DNA from: Brachyhypopomus gauderio
Taxonomy: Eukaryota; Chordata; Actinopteri; Gymnotiformes; Hypopomidae
Direction: 5' to 3'
DNA: 64,000 nucleotides
NCBI RefSeq assembly: GCF_052324685.1
Contig: NC_135226.1
Coordinates: forward strand, 18,264,943 to 18,328,942
The position numbers and the translations under genes were made by a program. Below the pieces are notes generated by a model, which was not told the origin of the DNA, searched no databases, and worked only from the letters and a program-made list of their open reading frames with translations. Shown piece by piece: positions 15,904 through 28,725 of this stretch; the first letter of the stretch is position 1, and every line of letters starts with the position of its first letter.

Positions 15904-17478
15904 ATGGGGTGTCCCTGGCCTTACGTCTCTCTGCTGAGTTGGGTAGTAATTGTGGATGGAGTTTGGAGCTCACCCATCCCCCCAGAATCCACACCTAGCT
16001 CAGAGGACGTCCAGCATGCAGAGGTTTGTCCTGGAGAGTTCATTGCTTTTAAAATAAGGTGTATGTTTTCATGTGCTAAGTTTTGTCTTAGACGGTTATC
16101 AAAGGTGTGATTTTTCAAAAGCTGAACTGCTGAAACGTAGTATGATGAAGTGATCTTTACAGTGACACAAAGAATAAACAAACGGATGTAAAGAATAAGA
16201 CCGCAAAACTAGTTTTACTAGTTTACATACATTATAATGTTCCATTTCATAAAAATGTGATCTAGTCCTCTTTCTCATGTGATCTCAGAGGCGGTATCAT
16301 CTTCTACTGTAACGCAGAGCGTTATTCAGTTAAACAAATACATTGTATGAACTATGGATTAGTAGAGCATAACTTAGCAATCCATTAACTAAACTCAATC
16401 TTTTACTCACTTCACCACTTGTCTGAACGTTTCACTCATGACTGAAGTCAAACCAGCTCACTCACCTGTTTGGCAGGTGTACTTAAAACAGTTCTATCAG
16501 CTGGAGCCGAGTCCACGTCCCTGCTGGAAAAGACACTCCGACGCCACGCAAACCAAACTGAAAGAAATGCAGCGTTTCTTTGGGATAGCGCAGAGTGGTG
16601 GTCTGGACCCTCACACCCTCGCCGTCATGAAGGCAGGCAGATGTGGCGTGCCCGACGTGGAGAACTTCAGCATCCACCCAGGACGACCCAGATGGGAGAA
16701 CAACACCATCACCTACTGGTTCCACATTTCATCTCGTGCATTAAGCAAACGCCATCGTTCATGTGCTTCATTTCACTGGAAATGAAGTTTTGTGTTTTTT
16801 GTCTTGACGCCTGTTTGTGGGAAGCATGTTTTTGACGTTTGTACGTGTCTGGTCAGATGACGACAGAGTGGATTTCGGAGCGCTCCTCTTTGATTCCCAG
16901 GTTGCTAAATGTGTTTGTGCAGGGTTGAGAACTACACCCCTGATCTCAGGATGGAGGAGGTGGAGACCGCACTACAGTTGGCATTTCAGTTATGGAGTGA
17001 TGCAACTCCTCTGAACTTCATCAGAGTGAACCACAGCGCTGCAGATATCATTATGTCCTTCAGTACAAAGGGTATATTCCTGTTATAACAACACATACTA
17101 CATATAACTTAAAATAAATGTGTCAGGCAATTTTAGAAATTGAATTGATTTCTTTCACTCTCTGTATCATGGAAAATCTTGCCAAAACTCTGTATGTCAG
17201 TATGATGGAAACGCATTTTATATATGGATGATCTCTTGTTCTGAAGACCATGGAGATTTCTTCCCCTTTGACGGGCCGAGGGGGGTTCTGGCACACGCCT
17301 TCCAGCCCGGAGGTGGGGTGGGAGGGGACGTGCACTTCGACGATGACGAGCTCTGGACAGTGGACAGCGGCCAGTCAGGTGGAGCACGTATAATAACTCC
17401 CTTCACATGATCTTAGATCAGGGATGCCCCCCTATTGTCCCGGGGCGCCTGTTTGTCTAATAGGTTAAGTCAAGATGG

Positions 17479-17525
<47 letters not shown>

Positions 17526-19302
17526 ATGATGTTCAATGCTGGTATTGTTGGTTCCCTGTTGACTTACCAATACTGATGGTTGTTTCGATGCTGCTACAGG
17601 TTACGACCTGTTCACGGTGGCTGCCCATGAGCTCGGTCATTCCCTGGGCCTGTCGCACTCCAAAGACCCCGATGCTCTTATGTACCCTAAATACAAAACA
17701 CTCCACCCTGCCAGGAACGTCCTGCCGCGGGACGACACCCTGGGCATCCAGGCCCTGTATGGTGAGAGCCGGTGACCATATTCATATTCTTCATGTTGCT
17801 GAAGATTTGTAAATCCAGCAAACCATTATATCGGCTGTTGTTTTCAAAAAGGAAGGAACACAAGAACACAGGACGCACTCTTGGTCCCTGAAAAGTGTCG
17901 CCCCGATCTTTCATTTGACGCTGTGACGGTGGTCGGACATGAAATACTTTTCTTCAAAGACAGGTATGTTTTGCAGGCATCATATGTCCACTGTGCAGAG
18001 AATATACTGTAATTCCTACAGTTCTGTCACGGCTCAGATTCTTAGTAGTAGTTGATTAGTAAACAATAACAAAAAACAGCAGAACTACAGTGTGTATATA
18101 TATATATATGGACACTTCATTAGGAAAACCTGCTTACTACTGTCACCTGCTGCTCCATAATGTGAATAAAGGAGCTATAATGAAAAGTGGTCGTGGTCCA
18201 AAGGTTGACTGGCCGATGAGCCTGACGGGAAGCCTGTCTAAGGTACCTGGATGTCACAGCAGTTGGGGACAGACGTGGTGTGGCCAGCGTCTCAGACGTC
18301 AGCTGCCCCGAGGTGTTCGAGCTCAGCGGACCTCGGCCTGCTGTGACTGCTACGGCGTGTGGTGATGTGTGCTTGATTCTGTCTTGTTTAGATACTTGTG
18401 GGTGAGAAAAACATGGAGCTCGTATCGGAACAAGCTGGACGAGGGGCCTCTGAGCTCGTCTCTCCCCGGCCTCGCATCACCTGTGGACGCAGCCTACGGT
18501 CTTCCAGCAAGGGGCGTGGCTTATATCTTTACAGGTACATCACAGTCTGCCACAGTGGGCAAAATCCATATAATCGCTTCAAAGGTTTCAAAACTGGAGA
18601 CGCTATCCAAAACGTACTTCAAAATGTTTACCCGCTAAGATGCATATTTATCCCATACTGCTGGTTCCTGTCTTTATTAGGTCCCAGATATTGGGTGGTT
18701 CATCGGTCAGGGGTGAGAAGTTATTATGGCTCCATCTATGAATATGGCTTCCCTCTGACAGTGAAGAGCGTTGAAGCCGCAGTTCACATCAGCGAATACG
18801 GGAAGACATATTTCTTCCCTGAAGATGTGTATTACAGGTGCTGTATTCCTGCACATGATGCTGGGAAGGAAACTCTCCCAGCAAACCACTTTGGTCTATT
18901 AAAACGGCACTTCAAATCTCTTTTGGAATGACAGTTCTTACCTTTTTTTTGTCATTCATCTCATAAATGGTAAAAGAAAAATGGCAAAATGTTTAATGCT
19001 GTTGTAGATTTGATGAAACAGCCAGATTAATGGATCCTGGCTTCCCAAGGCAGATCCACGCTGACTGGCCCGGCACTGTGGGAAGAATCAACGCTGCCTT
19101 TGAACTAAGGGGTTGGTGCAGGTCCCGTTTCACACAGATTCGAGATCTTTTTCCATAGCATGATTTCATCAGGAGGATTTGACCATGTGTTCACCCCACA
19201 GGCGCCGTGCACCTCTTCAGTGGATCAAAGTCCTTCACCTTCAGTCCCTGGCAGGGACGCGTCCTGCACACATCGAACGCCAACACTTGGCTCGGCTGCT
19301 GA
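15904..19302 (+). CDS. Second tandem matrix metalloproteinase, MMP20/MMP13-like
   Basis: Ten coding exons: 15904-16023, 16477-16718, 16923-17071, 17247-17378, 17600-17761, 17852-17963, 18392-18534, 18681-18837, 19008-19111, 19202-19302 (473 residues). Intron phases match the upstream MMP at all nine introns, which shows tandem duplication. Domains: signal peptide (about 1-22), propeptide, catalytic domain with [11 protein letters not shown] and ALMYPKY, hemopexin domain from KCRPDLSFD to the terminal WLGC. It should be a secreted zinc endopeptidase. The switch reads GRCGVPD (Cys96), replacing the usual leading proline by glycine, and the bait region has an extra cysteine (PRPCWKR, Cys56). The exon 2 donor (CTACTG|gttcca) is weak. 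IYEYGFP and TWLGC favour MMP20 kinship over collagenases; subfamily remains uncertain. Confidence 0.87.
17482..17524. repeat. (GT)n microsatellite, MMP gene 2 intron 4
   Basis: About 21 GT units in the intron before the zinc-site exon. Confidence 0.95.
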
Positions 19303-19599
19303 GCACAGGACAGAAAGGGCGAAGGAACAGCAGGAAGTGTGTTTGTGTTCCGTTTTCCTATACAAATCTGAAAAAATCAGGATTAATGTTAGCCTGTGAT
19401 GGATATCAGCACTTGTGTTGAAGAACTTTTCTACTTTATGTTCAAAGAAATCCATGTTGATGAACCTCAGCACGAGGAAATTATGATTTTGCCGTGCTCA
19501 TCAACTTCTGTCACACCTGAAGCTCACCGTTGAAAGCTGAACTTCTGTGTGTTCAGATGTATGCTGTAAATACTGTATATTGTTTACATTGTAAATAAG

Positions 19600-20110
19600 G
19601 CAAAGCAAAGCAAGTTTATTTATATAGCACCTTTCATACACACTGGCAATTCAAAGTGCTTTACACAAGAAAAGAAAGAAGATTATTACGTCCTTGGGAA
19701 GGTGTTGCCCATACATAAAAGTTAAAAACAATATTTTAAAGGAAATCAAATAGAAATTAAAATGCTTACAATATAAAAATAAAAGATAAAAGGATTAAAA
19801 GAAAAAAGAATTAAAGAAGATAGTAATAAAAAGCAATAAAACTGGAAACAGAGAAAATAAATAAGAAAATAAGAATAAGTAAAAGATAAATAAAATAATT
19901 AAAATAGGCTACGTTTACTGTACCTACACTAACCAAAAGCCAGTTCAAATAAATACGTTTTTACATTGGATTTTAAAATATCTAACGGTATCTAATCTAA
20001 ATATCTAATATCTAATCTAAAATATCTAGCTCTTCTAGTATCTCCCGACAGCTGGTTGCATTTAGAAACAGCATAGCCTAATAGCTAAATCCTGCCTCTC
20101 CATGCTTAGT
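19600..20110. repeat. Teleost interspersed repeat with A-rich centre
   Basis: The start carries the signature TTTATTTATATAGCACCTTT followed by AATTCAAAGTGCTTTACA, which I know from a very common dispersed repeat of fish genomes. An A-rich stretch (about 19720-19900) follows, then a tail with ACGTTTTTACATTGGATTTT, GCTGGTTGCA and CTGCCTCTCC as in that family. No coding capacity. The family name and exact right end cannot be fixed without a repeat library. Confidence 0.65.
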
Positions 20111-22164
20111 TCAAATGCAAAAAGCAGGTATGTTTAGCCACCACGTGGCCCGAGTAGTCAGTCAAACGTGCTTTTTGAAAAAAAAAAACAATGAAAGCTG
20201 AAAACACATCACCGTAAGTCACACGTTTTCACCTTATTCTCACCAAACACTGTACGTCTGTCAGGACTACGGCTGCTAGGTCAATGTAATCATCAGATTT
20301 GAAGAATACCTTGAGACGATCGAGCCCTTTTTGTCGTAGTAACAAAAACAGCATCGACGTCATGACAGCATCACGATGTGGGGTCTCAGTCTCTTGAGAT
20401 TTACTGGGCGACACCAATAAAAAACGTAGAGTCACACTGGTCAGATTTATCTTCAGCATGAAAGGTTCAAGATTTGTCCAATTCAATTACTGGTAGCTTT
20501 TATTTAATATTTAATTACACTGGTTTTCATTCATTTCAAGTTAATTTGATTTCATTCAATTAGAATCCTGTTTTTCTCCTCACATTGTTTCATGTATTTT
20601 AATTTTTTTTTGTTTTAATTTCTGTATTTCTTTTGTATTTGACCAAATTTCTAGTGTTTTGTACAATTCCATTAGCAGTACTATACAACCTGTTCAGTGA
20701 GTGAAAATGTCCTCCAAGTGTTCAATCTACAGTGGCCAAACGTCTAATGTGATGCTGTAAATTCTGCACTTACCTTCTGCCTCTACCAGGTGGTCACGTT
20801 TGATGGGGCAGGAGGTTCCTACGCCTACACTGAACTATACACTGGATCTTTTTACCCTATTTTAGTTTTAATTGTGAATGAGTGGTGCCGAAACCACGTC
20901 CCGTTCTGCACAGAGTACACATGACGCAGGTATTCACTCTGTTCTGTTTACATGTTAACGGAGAGAAACTCTGGCGTGAAATACAACTCACAAATAAACC
21001 CCGTTAATTTAAAGTATACAAATATTTTTGGCGGGAATAACCTTTTCTGGGAAGCTACTAGTTAGTCCCTGACGAAGATAATTTTCTCTCTGAGCACATG
21101 CTGTGATTCTTAGTTTTGTCCGTTCAGGTTCAGCTTGCACGACATTCTGTTTTCTTACATTTTGTGGAAAATGTTAGTTTTGCAACACATTAAATATCCA
21201 CGATGGAGTTTTGTGTAATCCCTGAGCGGATGGCGAACGACCCGTCCCTCTGGTCAGTTCCAGAATGAGGCTTGGCCTCAAGCGTGGAATGATTTAGGTG
21301 TACACAAGTGTCCAGTTGCTCCCCCATCACCACCGAGTCGTCTAAGTGAGCAGCGGCTACAGGCAGACGCTTAAAATAAATAAAATAGAAGTCATACTTT
21401 CATCACCAGGTTCTATTACTACAGTTCTCATGTTGACAGTACACTCCCACTGGTAATAATAGGTAATCTAACCCCCCCCCCCAGTTCTCTTTAGACACTT
21501 TTGCACCACAGGCTAAATATGGACAGCATCTATAAAAAGCGATGTGTCATTTAATATTGAAGGCGATTTGCTCATAATGGAATCATTTTTCAGGCAAAAC
21601 GGTTTATGATCAGGTGTCTGGTTCTCTTCAACTCTGGCACAAAGACCTGCATTTTCTCCTCAGGGTAAGTGATTCAATGACGTAAGTAAAATAAATAGAC
21701 TATTTGACTTGTTTAGAAATTTTAGTGTTATTGTATAAAACGATGCCCCCTTGAGGGAAAACAAACAAACTATTTTAACATAACAGCAAAGGCGAGAATT
21801 TACAGGCAAAGCAAAGGTCAAGTTAAAAAAGAAATGGTTTTATATACAAATTTGAGCTACTTTACAACATGACATATCTGTTAATTCATAGGGGACATAA
21901 ATAATGTTTTAAAGGTGCTGCACTTATGTACTTCCAAATGAGGTACAGTGTTATGTCAAAATGACTGGAAAAAGAAAACTGTACAATAACGGTCCCTGGG
22001 ATAGTACGTTATCTAATATACACGTGCACACACTGACAAACAGATCAGCATACACACTCCTGTACATAACTGCCACATGAGGCATTAAAATGAGACAAAG
22101 TGCTAATTGTATTTATCAGCAAGTCTAGCCAAGGCGGGACTCGTCCCGAAACGTCTCGGTCGCC
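20111..22164. other. Convergent spacer between MMP gene 2 and npat
   Basis: No coding exon is seen. It should hold the npat 3' UTR on the minus strand; TTTATT near 20501 (AATAAA on minus) is one possible end. A C-run lies near 21473-21482. Confidence 0.45.
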
Positions 22165-25100
22165 TCACTCATCGTAATGCAGGGACGACAGGAACTTGTC
22201 CACGTCCAGATCACGTGGGAAGGAGTCCAGCAGCTTCTTACGCTTCTGCAAGACAGACGAGAGGGGTTTTTTTCTTTCTTTTCTTTTGTCGTTTTAAATG
22301 CGACGTCCTCTGGTGGTCAGATACGGTTTCGCTCAAGAAAATTCACGTTTGCTTTTGCGACATTTGGCAGACACTCTTATCGTGGGCAACATTCAGAAGT
22401 GCTTTGTTTATTTATGCAAATTCACACAGACGTGAACCGTCTGTGATTGGACGCTAAACACAGCCTATGAACGCCACTCACCTGAGCTTTCTTCTTACTG
22501 CCGGAAGAACCCGACAGCGGGAGCTCTTTCTTGGCGGCGGGGCTCAGCTCCGCGTGTTTGCGCTTCTTGCCGCTGGAGGTGCCGGACTTGGCGGTGCCGG
22601 CCTCCTCCTGGCGAAGGCTGTCCTTCAAAGGCCCGCCGGTCCTGGCCGCCCGAGACAGGATCATGAGCGTGTGGGCGGCCATGTTGATGCTGTTCTCGCT
22701 GCCCGCCTCGCTGGCGGGACTGCAGGACGGCAGGTCGGGGGTGGCGGGGGGCGGCAGGTGCCTCGGCGTGCCCTCCGCGTCCCGTCCTCCCCGCCTCGGC
22801 CTCGACGGCGTCCTCAGCCCGTCCAGGAAGTCGTCCGGGACCCGGCCGGCCCCGGACCCGGGCGTCCTGGGGAGGGGAAGGTCCAGGCAGCCGGCGCCCT
22901 TCCTCCTGGGCGGGGTGGAGGTGGGCGTCTGGCTCTGGATGTCCTGCAGCATCTCCGCCGCCTGCTTGGTAAGCGGACTGGTCTTGCACAACGGCTTGGC
23001 CAAAGACGCGGGCGTGGCGGGTCTCGCCGACGCACAGCCCTCCGCGGAAGGGGCGGCCGCCTGATGTTCCCGCCGACCTCCGTCCAGCTCATTCTCCTTG
23101 TTGGCGGTGACGCCGGGCGAGTCCTGCGGGGTCCCGCTCTCCCGGGCGTCCTCTGGTGTCTCTGCTGTTCTCCTTTCTGGCGATTCCTCTCGCGAGGGAT
23201 CCGTCACGGGCCTGGGGCTCCGAGAGGGAGACGCTGAACTCTGCGCTGCGTCCGCGGGCTCCGCTACGCCATCTTCCCTGCTTGACGAGGACTGCGGTCT
23301 CCATTTTGGCTCTGATCCGACAGAAGCGTGGGGTCTAGTCGCACAGTTTGAGGTGTCCGTTTCTGCCACTGTGCCTTCGACCGCCTGTTTTTCCTGCTGG
23401 TGTACAGCAGGCTTGTCGGACTCCTTCGCCCCTGACGTGGGACTCTGCTCTGGTAACCTGACTGTCTCCACCCTCCTCTTCACACCGCTGGTGCCTAAAC
23501 TACCCGGCTGGGCTGGACCCGCCCTGCTGTGCTCCTTCACCCCACGGCTAGCAGCTGCAGTGGTTGTTCTGGACGTCGTCCTCGTCTGGCCGGCCGTCTC
23601 ATCGAAGCAAAGAATCCTTCTATGACTCGGGCTCACACCCGTAAAACCCTTTAGCTGCTCTGAGCTCGGAGAGACGGTGGAAAGTTGGCCAGTACCAAAT
23701 ATTCCTGTTTTACCTAAAAATAAAAGTGCATTTTAGATTACAACCATGTATGCTTTAACCATTCTTTTAAAATGGCACCAACATTGTGTGGTTTTTCTTG
23801 CTGAAGTCTTACCCAGTTCCACAGTGTCCTTAGGCATCAGTTTGGGTTTGGACACAATCTTCGCAGGTTGGTTCACCAACGTGGGACCAGGCAGAGCCAA
23901 CATCTATACAACAAACAGTAAAACAAACTCATTTAAAACTGAACTCAAAATTCCTTTCGCAAAGTTAATTTAAACGGAAAACATTTCTACCTGGTTGGGT
24001 AGTACTGTGAGTTTTCCTGTGCTGTCGTGTCCAAACACGGACATGGACAGAGCCATGTTCTGCAGCGTTGGCGAAACCGGTGAGGAGATGATGATTGATG
24101 ATGCTAGAGAGAGAACCCATGTATGAAGGAACAACAAAACAGACCAAATGATGCAGAGATGAAACCATAAAGCACACGTCAAACGTGAACGAGCTGATCT
24201 AAAGAAAACGTTCCTGACTTACCAGGTGTAAAGGACTGAGGCACATTTGCTGCCATGGAAACAAGAGCCCGGGAGCGAGGGGGCGTGGCTACCACATGTG
24301 ACGTACAAGGTGCCGGTCCGTGAGTGGCAGAGCCAGGAAGCAGCATCACAGCGGAGGGGTGATCGCCCGTCGCAGACGTCGGATCCGCCACGACCAGGTA
24401 GCTGCTCGCGGCTCGAAACGGCGAGCTGGCCGGTAACAGCTGGACGAAACCGGCGTCCTGACCGGCGGGTCGCGCGTGAAGGAGCTGCGAGCTTGTGACG
24501 TGGGTCCCGACGCTCTCCGCCCCCTGCAGGTTGCTCACCGCCTGTGCGGTCTCCTCCGGGCTTATGGACGGAGGGGGACTGGGGGGCAGCTTGGAGGGAG
24601 ACTTGGCTGGGGACGAGAGGAAGATGGTGGGGACGGGGTCTCCCGTGATGCTGGAGACAGCCTGGCTCAGGACGCAGTCGCCGGTCTGCTCCTCCTGCTC
24701 CTCGCTGATGATGATCTGCAGAGCCACTATCTTACTCGGGTCCGGCTCGGCGGTTTGGGGACAGGGGTCGGACGCGGTGGACGAGGGGTGGGAGACGGAC
24801 GCTGGGGGAGAGGACACGGCCGTGGAGGGGACGTAAACGGGTGCCATGGGGGCGGGGACAGCTGCTAATGGAGCAAGAACAGATGCTAAGGGGGCGGGGA
24901 CAATTGCTAAAGAGGCTGGGGCAGACCCTGAGGAGGCGGGGACAACCGCTAAAGGGGCGGGCACAGACACCGAGGGGGCAGGGAAAACTGCTAAAGAGGC
25001 GGGCACAGACACCGAGGGGGTGGGGAAAACCGCTAAAGAGGCGGGCACAGACACCGAGGGGGTGGGGAAAACCGCTAAAGGGCCGGGCACAGACACCGAG

Positions 25101-28100
25101 GGGGCGGGGACAGACGCTAAAGGGATGGGGACGGATGCTGAGGGGGCGGGGACAGACGCTAAAGGGATGGGGACGGATGCTGAGGGGGCGGGGACAGACG
25201 CTAAAGGGATGGGGACGGATGCTGAGGGGGCGGGGACAGACGCTAAAGGGACAGGGGCGGTTGTTGAGGGGGTAGAGACGGCCACAGGACATTGGGTAGC
25301 CGAGGCCAAAAGTTCAGAGGACACAATCCCTGCACAGCTGGGCGGAGCCTCCCCGGGCCCGCCTCCCGTCTCCTGTGTGCAAGTGTCAAGTAAAGGAATG
25401 TGACTCGTTGCAGGCTGCTGCCACGAGGTCTTGCTGGACACGGCCGTGTTGTGTGTTGACCTGTGGCCCGCAGGCTCGCAAGTGCTTTGGCCAGCGGCGA
25501 GAAACGCTGCCGCCATCACAGTTTCCGCCGCCCTCTCCTCCTCCTCCTCCGCTCTAGCCGTACTTCCTGGGGCATCCGCTCCCACAACGGCAGTGGGCTC
25601 ACCTCGCCCGTCGGACCCTGCCATGTTTTTACTGGCCTTCTCGGGGGTGACCCTGACGGGAGAGCTCCCCCAAACCACCTCTGCTGTGTCACTCGCAGGA
25701 TGGTCCAGCTCCATGTCCGCTCCCTCGTCGGACAGACAGGCGCGCGATGCGGTCCGACCCGGGCCGCTTTCCGGCTGGCCGCTTGCGGCGGGGCCGACCC
25801 CTGCGACCTGCTGACCCCCGACGGGCGCCGTGATCCTGCTTTCGGCTCCTTTTTTGGCTTGCCTGCTTCCTCGGGCGGCTGGGGTGCGTTTGGGAAGCGG
25901 CCGTGCGGGACCAGCAGATACAGGACCTGCACCGAGAGGAGCACACAACTTCCTCTTGCTCTTTGACGCTTGTAAACTGCTGCTCCTCAGTTTACGCATG
26001 TTCGTTTCTCTTCCTGATGTGGAATCTTCCTGTCCGGTGCCTTAAGAAGACAAAGAATGAACACAGTTCATCAAATGACCTTTGCACTTTGAACTGTTGC
26101 AGCAGGGTTCAGGATACTTTCTACAGGAAGAAGAACTGAACTACTTTCATTACTTTGTGAAAAATTATTTGTCTGTTACTGAGAACATCCATGGTCATGC
26201 ATTAAAGTTGCAAATATTAAAACACGTTGACCAGAAAGCAGAGTTCATCGTTCCCACTGTTGGTCTTTCTGAACCACAACAATCGCATATCCATCATAGA
26301 CAGTGGGCGGGGCCAATCTCAGGCTCGTCTAGGCAGGCTGTCGGAACACTCGCCTGTTTCCATAGCGCTGTCGCCGGGGTCTGGCCCGTCAGTCTCCTGA
26401 GCACCGTCACTCAGCCGCCCGTCACCGAGCTCACCGCCGTCAGCCGTCTTGCATTTACCTTCACACGGTCCAGTCAGTGAGCGTTACGCGCGGGTGCAAA
26501 TCACACGTCACATACATTCAAGACATTACAAATATCAGGGATAAAAGTCAAGCAAGATCTTACCACAATCAAAGAGGTCAAAGAGCGCCTGAAATGCAGG
26601 ATCGGACTCCGTCTGCTGCAGAATGTCCTGAATGGCATCATCAGTCATATGGATCTCACCCTAAACACAGAAAAGAGCAAATGAGCCACTCGTGAGACGG
26701 TAGGTAGAACACACAGAGAAGAGTGAACACCCAGATCACCTGCAGGCCCAGGATCTCATCGATGGACTGTTCCGGCTCCACTGTGCTGCACGCTGCCTTT
26801 GACGACTGGGGGCTGTTATCACTGTTAATGTGACAATACAGAGGGGTTTTTACAGAAAAGTTATGACCATAACATGCGATTTTTGCAATTTGGTGACATC
26901 GTTTACCTTGCCAAGATTTTGTTGATATTTTCTGCTAGCTTCTCTTGTAAGGATCGGTCACTCAGGATCTTTTCTCGTGCGTTCTCGATCACCATTTGCT
27001 ACGAAGAAAAATTATATGGCAAAATATCCAGTGATACAGAAGGACCAGAAAAATGTCAAACACTGCAAATCATACTGCATGATACTGCAATTATTAAAAA
27101 ATGTGTTTAATGCAACTTTCAGTTAAATTTTTAAGAACCCCTAGGAGTCTTTTCACAAACTTCTCAGGCAATACTATGAACCCGAAAGCGTGATCTGGGC
27201 TTACAGATATGTTCTCGGTCATGGTCTCCTGGCTGTTTGCTTCCACAGCCAGACTGCTGGACACCACAGAGCTTCTGCTGGCTCCATGCTGACTCCCCGC
27301 CCTTCGCCGCGGAGAGTCACTGAAGGAACACAAGGATGCCTTTTGTCATTTTTACCCATCCATACCCAAAACATGCCTGCAAAGAAAAGTAATTATACAA
27401 CAACAGGAAAACTGTTCTCTTGCCATTTCCTGCGGGCTGGAGACAGCGGTCCCGGGACGATCCTGTGATCAGGTACAATAATTTGTAAAGTTGACTCTCC
27501 TGTAGAGAAAGAACGTCCCGTTACGATGTGCACACCAGCAGGAGAGAATGTCCCATTAATCAGACCAGCACCCTGCCCTGACCTGACTGAGACAGGCTGA
27601 TCGTGGAGGGTCTGGCCTGCTGGGAGGTGTGGCACACTGGCGTGGAGTGTCCCAGTATGCTTTGAGCCACAGCCACAGGACTGGCGATGCAGTGTCCAGG
27701 GGTGGACACCGTCAGGCCGCCAGGGGGCTGCGAGGACGTCAGGGCCCTCTGACGCCGCAGGCTCTGAATACTGTTCTGTGTGCGAACTGTTAACACCACA
27801 AGGACACGGGCCCTTATCATAAAGAATATTTCTCCAGTGCAGATAACATGGTCTGTGTATTGCAAACTTGGCTACAATTAATTATTCTAGAGTCGGATTA
27901 GATACAGCCATGAAACTTACGCCTCTGGATTTGTTGAACTGCGGGGGAGTTTTGCATAGATCTGCGAACAAAAAGCGGAAAGAATGAAGTAGTGTTCTTG
28001 TCGTAGAGAATCTTAACACCGAACCCACAATACAAACACTCAAAACCGCCACGGATTTTACTTGATCTGGCTAAGAGTGAAATCCAGCTTTTTCCACAAC

Positions 28101-28725
28101 GACGTCATCACGACCGGTATATGATTCTCATGGTATGTTTCTGTAAAAGAAATGCAAAAAATTAAAGACAAGAAGTAATACAATTCTGATCACAACGTAA
28201 CTTCTTCTGAAATATATGAGGCACCTACCTTTTGCTTTGACGGCAATGTATTCATTTAAAATCGTGGTTAGGTTTTTCCCAAACAGAGACTGTGAAACAA
28301 ATTGCAAGATAAATACTCAAGTTAATGAATTAGAAAAGCATCTCAAACTGACCAAGACTCACGAACCCCACTGATTAAGGAGATCTTAGGACCACAGAAC
28401 CACCTCCATGGGCCATGAAGCCCAAATCAAACAGTGTGGCGCTATATGAGTCTTGTTAGGGGGTGTAGGAGAGGCACGTACGAACACACAGGCGGGGATG
28501 GACCCGTCCTCGGTGCTGTGCTCGGCGTACTCCCTCAGGTTCGGGCTCTCCTGGATGAAGGCTCGACCCGTGGCCGCCAGTCCCTCCTGCTGCAGGTACC
28601 CTGCCACAAAATGTCCACTGTGAGGACGCGGAGACCAAACATCTCAACAGCCTCACTTCAAACGGGCTAAACGTCTGACTGGACTCACCCAGTACGAGTC
28701 TGGCTACATCGGATGGCAGCAACAT
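22165..28725 (-). CDS. npat: NPAT, coactivator of histone gene transcription
   Basis: Seventeen coding exons on minus: 28689-28725, 28482-28600, 28229-28289, 28062-28140, 27921-27961, 27583-27786, 27424-27499, 27205-27319, 26907-26998, 26740-26821, 26564-26660, 26354-26458, 24223-26040, 23991-24103, 23813-23903, 22482-23713, 22165-22245 (1,480 residues; human 1,427). The N-terminus has a LisH motif (LPSDVARLVLGYLQQE) and the conserved SLFGKNLTTILNEY. Also conserved are ENINKILASDN, SDPAFQALFDLFD, RTPGSGAG, NMAAHTLMILSRA and the C-terminal DLDVDKFLSSLHYDE. NPAT is a cyclin E-Cdk2 substrate that acts at histone locus bodies to drive S-phase histone transcription. Two introns (after 26354 and 27424) need GC donors to stay in phase. 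The 1.8-kb exon has a 14-residue tandem repeat. All phases close. Confidence 0.95.
24841..25280 (-). repeat. In-frame 42-bp minisatellite coding 14-residue repeats in npat
   Basis: About ten 42-bp units sit within the largest npat exon and encode 14-residue repeats such as VPIPLASVPAPSAS and FPTPSVSVPASLAV (about residues 620-765). The three most identical units are at one end and the rest have drifted. Every unit keeps frame, so selection has held the reading frame while copy number changed. The opposite strand is also open, which is an effect of the repeat. Confidence 0.9.

Noticed and set aside
18095-18200. Possible end of a fish DNA transposon (GGACACTTCATTAGGAAAAC)
   Set aside because: The words recall the edge of a widespread fish element, but the likeness stops after about 30 bases and no partner end was found.
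22467-23237. 256-codon plus-strand frame opposite npat
   Set aside because: A GC-rich shadow of the large npat exon; low-complexity Arg/Gly composition and no domain.
24732-25403. Long open frames on both strands over the npat repeat
   Set aside because: The 42-bp unit has few stop codons in any frame. Only the minus frame continuing the npat exon is supported by splice phase and homology.
27205-27319. Acceptor for the npat 3' neighbour at AAC (27775) giving NSIQSL as exon start
   Set aside because: It breaks phase with the previous exon; the acceptor at 27787-27788 (exon to 27786) keeps phase and gives a better match (RTQNSIQSLRRQR).
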